From contig JAFYQI010000012.1 of NCBI GenBank assembly GCA_017547175.1, forward strand, positions 62,001-126,000: 64,000 nucleotides of DNA. Direction: 5' to 3'. The stretch is from Alistipes sp. Lineage in GTDB: Bacteria; Bacteroidota; Bacteroidia; Bacteroidales; Rikenellaceae. Positions 60,916-64,000 of the stretch are shown here, in pieces (the first letter of the stretch is position 1; every line of letters begins with the position of its first letter). Below the pieces are notes generated by a model. That model did not search any database, had not been told where the DNA came from, and worked only from the letters and a program-made list of their open reading frames with translations. The translations under genes were made by a program, and so were the position numbers.

Positions 60916-62345
60916 GGTTGGTCGATTTGAAAGGTGACGGATTGAGTGAAAATACTGTGGAGATATGTTCCGATCGTGTCGCTGACACCAACTGCCTCAA
61001 GCAGTTGTGCCAATGCAACTACAAAGTGGTACGCTGCCTCAAGTCGTTTGAGCCTGACAGCAGCATATTCCAGTTCGGCATCCAGTAGAACAATGGCAGA
61101 GATAATCCCCTCACAGAAGGCAATGCGTTGATCACGCAGATAGGCATATGCAAAATCAAGCGATTTTTGCATTGTATAAAACTCATCTCGGGCTGCCTGT
61201 AATTTATTGTAATATTCTTCGATCAACGCTCTCATAGCTTCATGGGCCTCACATTCCAGAGTTTCGTAACGCGTTGTGGTCAGCTTTGCTATGCGGTACT
61301 GCTCGTTACGACGGAAGCCGTCGAAGAGCATAAAACGCAACGAAATTCCAACAGCCCAACGTGGAGCCATACCCGAGAGTTGATAATCACAAACGACTCC
61401 CCCACCTAAGGCTACTATTTCGGGAAAAAAGGCGGCACGTTTGGCTCGAACCTCCTCACGCGATAATTGAACGGCCAACTCACTGCGACGGAGCAACGGA
61501 TTATTGGCTGTTGCACACCTGGTAAAATAGGATATCGAAGGCAGCGAATCAACGACAAAGAGTGAGGTAATCGGGCGCAACGATGTGTTGAGCGAATCAA
61601 TTCCCAACGAGGTTTGCAGTGCACGGCTCAACGTGGCACATTGTAGAAGAGAAGAGTCATAGTCACGCTGTGCTTCGGAGAGTCGATAGGCCACATAGAG
61701 TCGTTCGGAGCGAGCAATCATCCCCTCTTGCTCCAATTGTTCGGCATTACGCATATGGCCCTGCAATACATCAAGTGCTTGGCTTTTGACTGCCGTTGCC
61801 TCTTGTGCAAGCGCTAAGCCGAAATAGCGCACGATCAGTTCTGTGTAAAGGCGATCCTGAACGGAGTGGCGAGAGGCTTGACTAAGTTCGATCTGAAGCT
61901 CGGCAGCACGATTTGCTGCATGAATGCGTCCACCCATCCAGAGTGGAACGGTGACACCGATTCCAGCAACTGCAACATTGCGCTGTTGTAGCGTGAGTTG
62001 CCAATCACTTTGTAAAAGAGGGGTAAGCAACTCTTCAAAAGCGGGCGTAAATGAGGTCGACAATAGGTTTTTAAGCGGCGTTTTTGCGCCGTTGAGATTG
62101 AGCCCGATGGGCCGTTGCAAGTGGCTATAGCCACCCTCAATCACCACTTCAGGCGCATACAAGCCTTTTGCGGCCCGTCGTTCGTGACGGGCTATTGCGA
62201 CTCCTTGCGTTGCAGCCTCGAGCGCCGGATGTTGTCGCAACATAAGCTGTATTGCCTCCTTGAGAGTCAACGGATGCTCCTCAGCCGACACTTCGGTCGA
62301 GAGAGCGCACAACGTAGCGAGCAGGATGGAATAGAGGAATTTCAT
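60912..62345 (-). CDS. TolC-family outer-membrane efflux protein
   Basis: A 477-residue exported protein: signal peptide MKFLYSILLATLCALSTEVSA, then two repeats of the outer-membrane efflux protein fold with long helices (about 30-240 and 260-450). LTLKEAIQLMLRQHPALEAA (core LKEAI...HPAL) at the start of the mature protein is typical. Start ATG 62345 is preferred to an in-frame GTG at 62354. It is the first gene of the four-gene export operon. Confidence 0.9.
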   Translation of the reverse strand: MKFLYSILLATLCALSTEVSAEEHPLTLKEAIQLMLRQHPALEAATQGVAIARHERRAAKGLYAPEVVIEGGYSHLQRPIGLNLNGAKTPLKNLLSTSFTPAFEELLTPLLQSDWQLTLQQRNVAVAGIGVTVPLWMGGRIHAANRAAELQIELSQASRHSVQDRLYTELIVRYFGLALAQEATAVKSQALDVLQGHMRNAEQLEQEGMIARSERLYVAYRLSEAQRDYDSSLLQCATLSRALQTSLGIDSLNTSLRPITSLFVVDSLPSISYFTRCATANNPLLRRSELAVQLSREEVRAKRAAFFPEIVALGGGVVCDYQLSGMAPRWAVGISLRFMLFDGFRRNEQYRIAKLTTTRYETLECEAHEAMRALIEEYYNKLQAARDEFYTMQKSLDFAYAYLRDQRIAFCEGIISAIVLLDAELEYAAVRLKRLEAAYHFVVALAQLLEAVGVSDTIGTYLHSIFTQSVTFQIDQP

Positions 62346-62366
62346 ATCCTGCACTCATAACGAGAA

Positions 62367-62391
62367 GCGAGCCATCGGTTGGATGACTCGC
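62367..62391 (-). terminator. Hairpin between ribD and the TolC operon
   Basis: A 10-bp stem with one G-U pair (62367-62376 with 62382-62391), then TTCTCGTT on the minus strand. Weak U-run; it may partly separate the upstream ribD transcript from the efflux operon. Confidence 0.4.
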
Positions 62392-62420
62392 CCTTTGCGC
62401 TATATATAGGCTCTTTTAAG

Positions 62421-63449
62421 TTATTTCCAGTGGTGGGCATTGATGCGTAACACCTCATCGGCAAGGTCGGGATAGACCCTGACCTCCACACCTGCAGCAC
62501 GCAAGGTGCATGCTCCATCACAGCGGACAAATTTATTGGGCTCGTAGCAGGCAAAGACCACCTTGCGCAAGCCGTGTTTGAGAATGAGTTGCGTACAACT
62601 TTCAGGCTCGCTTTTACGGATGGTGCAAGGTTCCATCGAAGCGTAAATAGTAGCTCCGCGCAGATTAGCACCGGTTGCCAACGCCTTTTTTAAGGCCTCT
62701 TGCTCTGCATGGTGCGTAGGTGATGTTTCGTGGGTATAACCGGTATAGCGCGTACCGTCGGTTGTTACGATTACGGCTCCTACACAATAGGATCCTTCAG
62801 CAGGTGTGCAACGACGGCTCAAATCGATCGCAGCTGCCAACTCTTTGCGCTCTTCTTTCGAATGGTCGGGATGGAGCGTAATCGTGCTGACCTCCATCGC
62901 TCCCAGCTGCTCATAACGGATGGTTGCGTTGTCGTCGGGAACAAAACGGAACGGGGCATAGCCTCTTTCGCCCGCCAAAATGGTCGGGTTGACGGCTCGG
63001 CGAACCACATCAGCCAATCCTTCATCGAGGAAAAGTTGCAAGGTTTTAGCCCCACCTTCCACCATTAGACGGTTGATACCTCGTCGTTCCAATTCGGTAA
63101 CAATGCGACGAGCTTTTATACCCTCCTCACAACAGATAACTTCAGCGACCGATTCCAAAGCGGGCACCGGTTTTTCGCTAAAGACGATTCGACGAGCTTC
63201 CCCTACGGTGAAGAATTGAGCTTCGGGATCTAAATTTCCCGAGCGGGTGATAACGACCCGCGTAGGCACGTGTTTCAGAGAGGGGTTATCACGGCGCAGG
63301 GTCTCGGCTCCGATCAGAATAGCATCCTGTTCACGACGCAAAGCGTATACAGCCTCCCAATCTTCGGGGGTGGAGAGGATTAGTCGCTCATTGGAGCAAT
63401 CGTCGAGGTATCCGTCAGAAGATGTTGCGTAAGAGAGTGTTATTCGCAT
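62421..63449 (-). CDS. ribD: Riboflavin deaminase-reductase with swapped domain order
   Basis: A 342-residue bifunctional protein for the second and third steps of riboflavin synthesis. The order is reversed from classical RibD: the reductase (RibD_C/DHFR-like) domain comes first (about 1-195: YATSSDGYLDD, AILIGAETLRRDNPSL, GINRLMVEGGAKTL) and the deaminase domain last (about 210-340). Deaminase zinc residues are seen in HHAEQEALKKAL (HAE) and PCTIRKSEPESC (PC and Cys), then HGLRKVVFACYEPN. Both activities look intact. The start overlaps the metallophosphoesterase stop by 10 bases. Other rib genes are not in the window. A related non-riboflavin pyrimidine enzyme is the main alternative. Confidence 0.82.
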   Translation of the reverse strand: MRITLSYATSSDGYLDDCSNERLILSTPEDWEAVYALRREQDAILIGAETLRRDNPSLKHVPTRVVITRSGNLDPEAQFFTVGEARRIVFSEKPVPALESVAEVICCEEGIKARRIVTELERRGINRLMVEGGAKTLQLFLDEGLADVVRRAVNPTILAGERGYAPFRFVPDDNATIRYEQLGAMEVSTITLHPDHSKEERKELAAAIDLSRRCTPAEGSYCVGAVIVTTDGTRYTGYTHETSPTHHAEQEALKKALATGANLRGATIYASMEPCTIRKSEPESCTQLILKHGLRKVVFACYEPNKFVRCDGACTLRAAGVEVRVYPDLADEVLRINAHHWK

Positions 63450-64000
63450 TGCTTAAGAGTTATGAGAGTGACTTCGGGACGGGCACCGATACGCATCGGA
63501 TAGACGACATAACCGATTCCGTCGTTGATATATAATGTATGGCGATTATCTTCGTAGCGACCACTCCATTCGCGATAAATTAGGCGAGCAGGAGAAATGC
63601 CGTGACCGGTATTCAGGCGCAGTTTACACTGCATGGCATGGGTGTGTCCCGAGAGGGTTAGATCGCCATATCCGAGTTGTTTGATCTCCTCCCAATGTTG
63701 GGGAACATGGATCAAGGTGATGTTGTAACAATCGGTCGGAACATTGCGATAGCCTTTTTCGCGCCCCGACATAGGAAGGCCGCGAGCGTGGAGCAGATTC
63801 TTAAAAGTAGCGTTATAGGAGAAACCGGAAAGCGAAATCGAATCTGCACCACGATGGAGATAGAGAGTCGTATCCTGCAAAACAGTCCACCCCATCATCT
63901 CTTGTCGCTCGATAAGGCATTGATGGCTGATCGCAAAGGGAAGCGCTGTAGAATCGGCAATATAGGTACCTACATCGTGGTTACCGATAACCGAGTAGAC
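63440..64000 (-). CDS. Metallophosphoesterase, 5'-truncated by window edge
   Basis: The C-terminal 186 residues of a calcineurin-like phosphoesterase. The frame is open through base 64000 with no start needed, and YSVIGNHDVG (the GNHD metal motif) lies at the very edge, so the N-terminus is outside the window. The second metal motif is LSGHTHAMQ (GHTH, about residue 110 of the visible part), and IHVPQHWEE supplies another His. YkuE-like members often act on phospholipid or nucleotide esters. The ATG at 63898 is internal, not the start. It overlaps the ribD start by 10 bases. Confidence 0.85.
   Translation of the reverse strand, partial: VYSVIGNHDVGTYIADSTALPFAISHQCLIERQEMMGWTVLQDTTLYLHRGADSISLSGFSYNATFKNLLHARGLPMSGREKGYRNVPTDCYNITLIHVPQHWEEIKQLGYGDLTLSGHTHAMQCKLRLNTGHGISPARLIYREWSGRYEDNRHTLYINDGIGYVVYPMRIGARPEVTLITLKQCE

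Overview
This window comes from a member of the Bacteroidota, most likely order Bacteroidales and possibly an Alistipes/Rikenellaceae-like gut bacterium. That is inferred from gene content: a BspA-type leucine-rich lipoprotein with a fimbrillin-like N-terminus, NigD-like, DUF4890, DUF4919 and DUF2795 proteins, an OMP_b-brl barrel, a DsbD with all three domains, a pyrophosphate-type phosphofructokinase and pyruvate formate-lyase. Promoters match the Bacteroidetes pattern (TTTG or NTTG, 19-20 bases, TAnnTTTG), and most genes lack a strong Shine-Dalgarno sequence. The genus is not certain. There is no rRNA, CRISPR array, insertion sequence or prophage.

Layout. 1-6 kb: surface and secreted proteins (M64 peptidase end, BspA-like repeat lipoprotein with a 37-residue peptide gene just upstream, a lipoprotein with a FISUMP-like C-terminus), then an MFS transporter. 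7-10.4 kb (minus): a short lipoprotein, a radical SAM/SPASM enzyme and DsbD. 10.4-12.8 kb: PPi-type phosphofructokinase and an AraC regulator. 13-18 kb (minus): purA, etfB, etfA and a long acyl-CoA dehydrogenase. 18-24 kb: an LRR lipoprotein and small acidic protein, then ligA, dapA, a DUF4919 protein and a clostripain-like peptidase. 24.4-31.8 kb: tRNA-Pro, a large beta-helix-like secreted protein, and a minus-strand run of PL10 pectate lyase, thioesterase, HI0933-type flavoprotein, a small conserved protein and cobalamin adenosyltransferase. 31.9-36.4 kb: pflA/pflB, a divergent nitroreductase and tRNA-Gly. 36.4-42.4 kb: acyl-CoA ligase, lepA, and lysA with an EamA transporter. 42.4-49 kb: serine hydrolase, NigD-like lipoprotein, trpB2 behind a trp attenuator, and pheT. 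49-54.5 kb: Mn catalase, mazG, gamma-carbonic anhydrase, a LytS/LytTR-type two-component pair and a Spy-like protein. 54.6-64 kb: an outer-membrane barrel, a TolC/HlyD/two-permease export operon, a RibD with its domains in swapped order, and a truncated metallophosphoesterase.

The clearest regulatory discovery is upstream of trpB2 (46141-46333, minus strand). It contains a near-consensus promoter, a 14-codon leader peptide with three consecutive Trp codons, a region around the leader stop codon able to pair with the 5' arm of a terminator, and a perfect 11-bp terminator before the structural gene. This is a complete classical attenuator controlling a stand-alone TrpB2. Other points of interest are the radical SAM/lipoprotein/DsbD cluster, the domain-swapped RibD, a three-hairpin intergenic region upstream of tRNA-Pro, a palindrome-rich segment after tRNA-Gly, and several genes too short for routine ORF calling.
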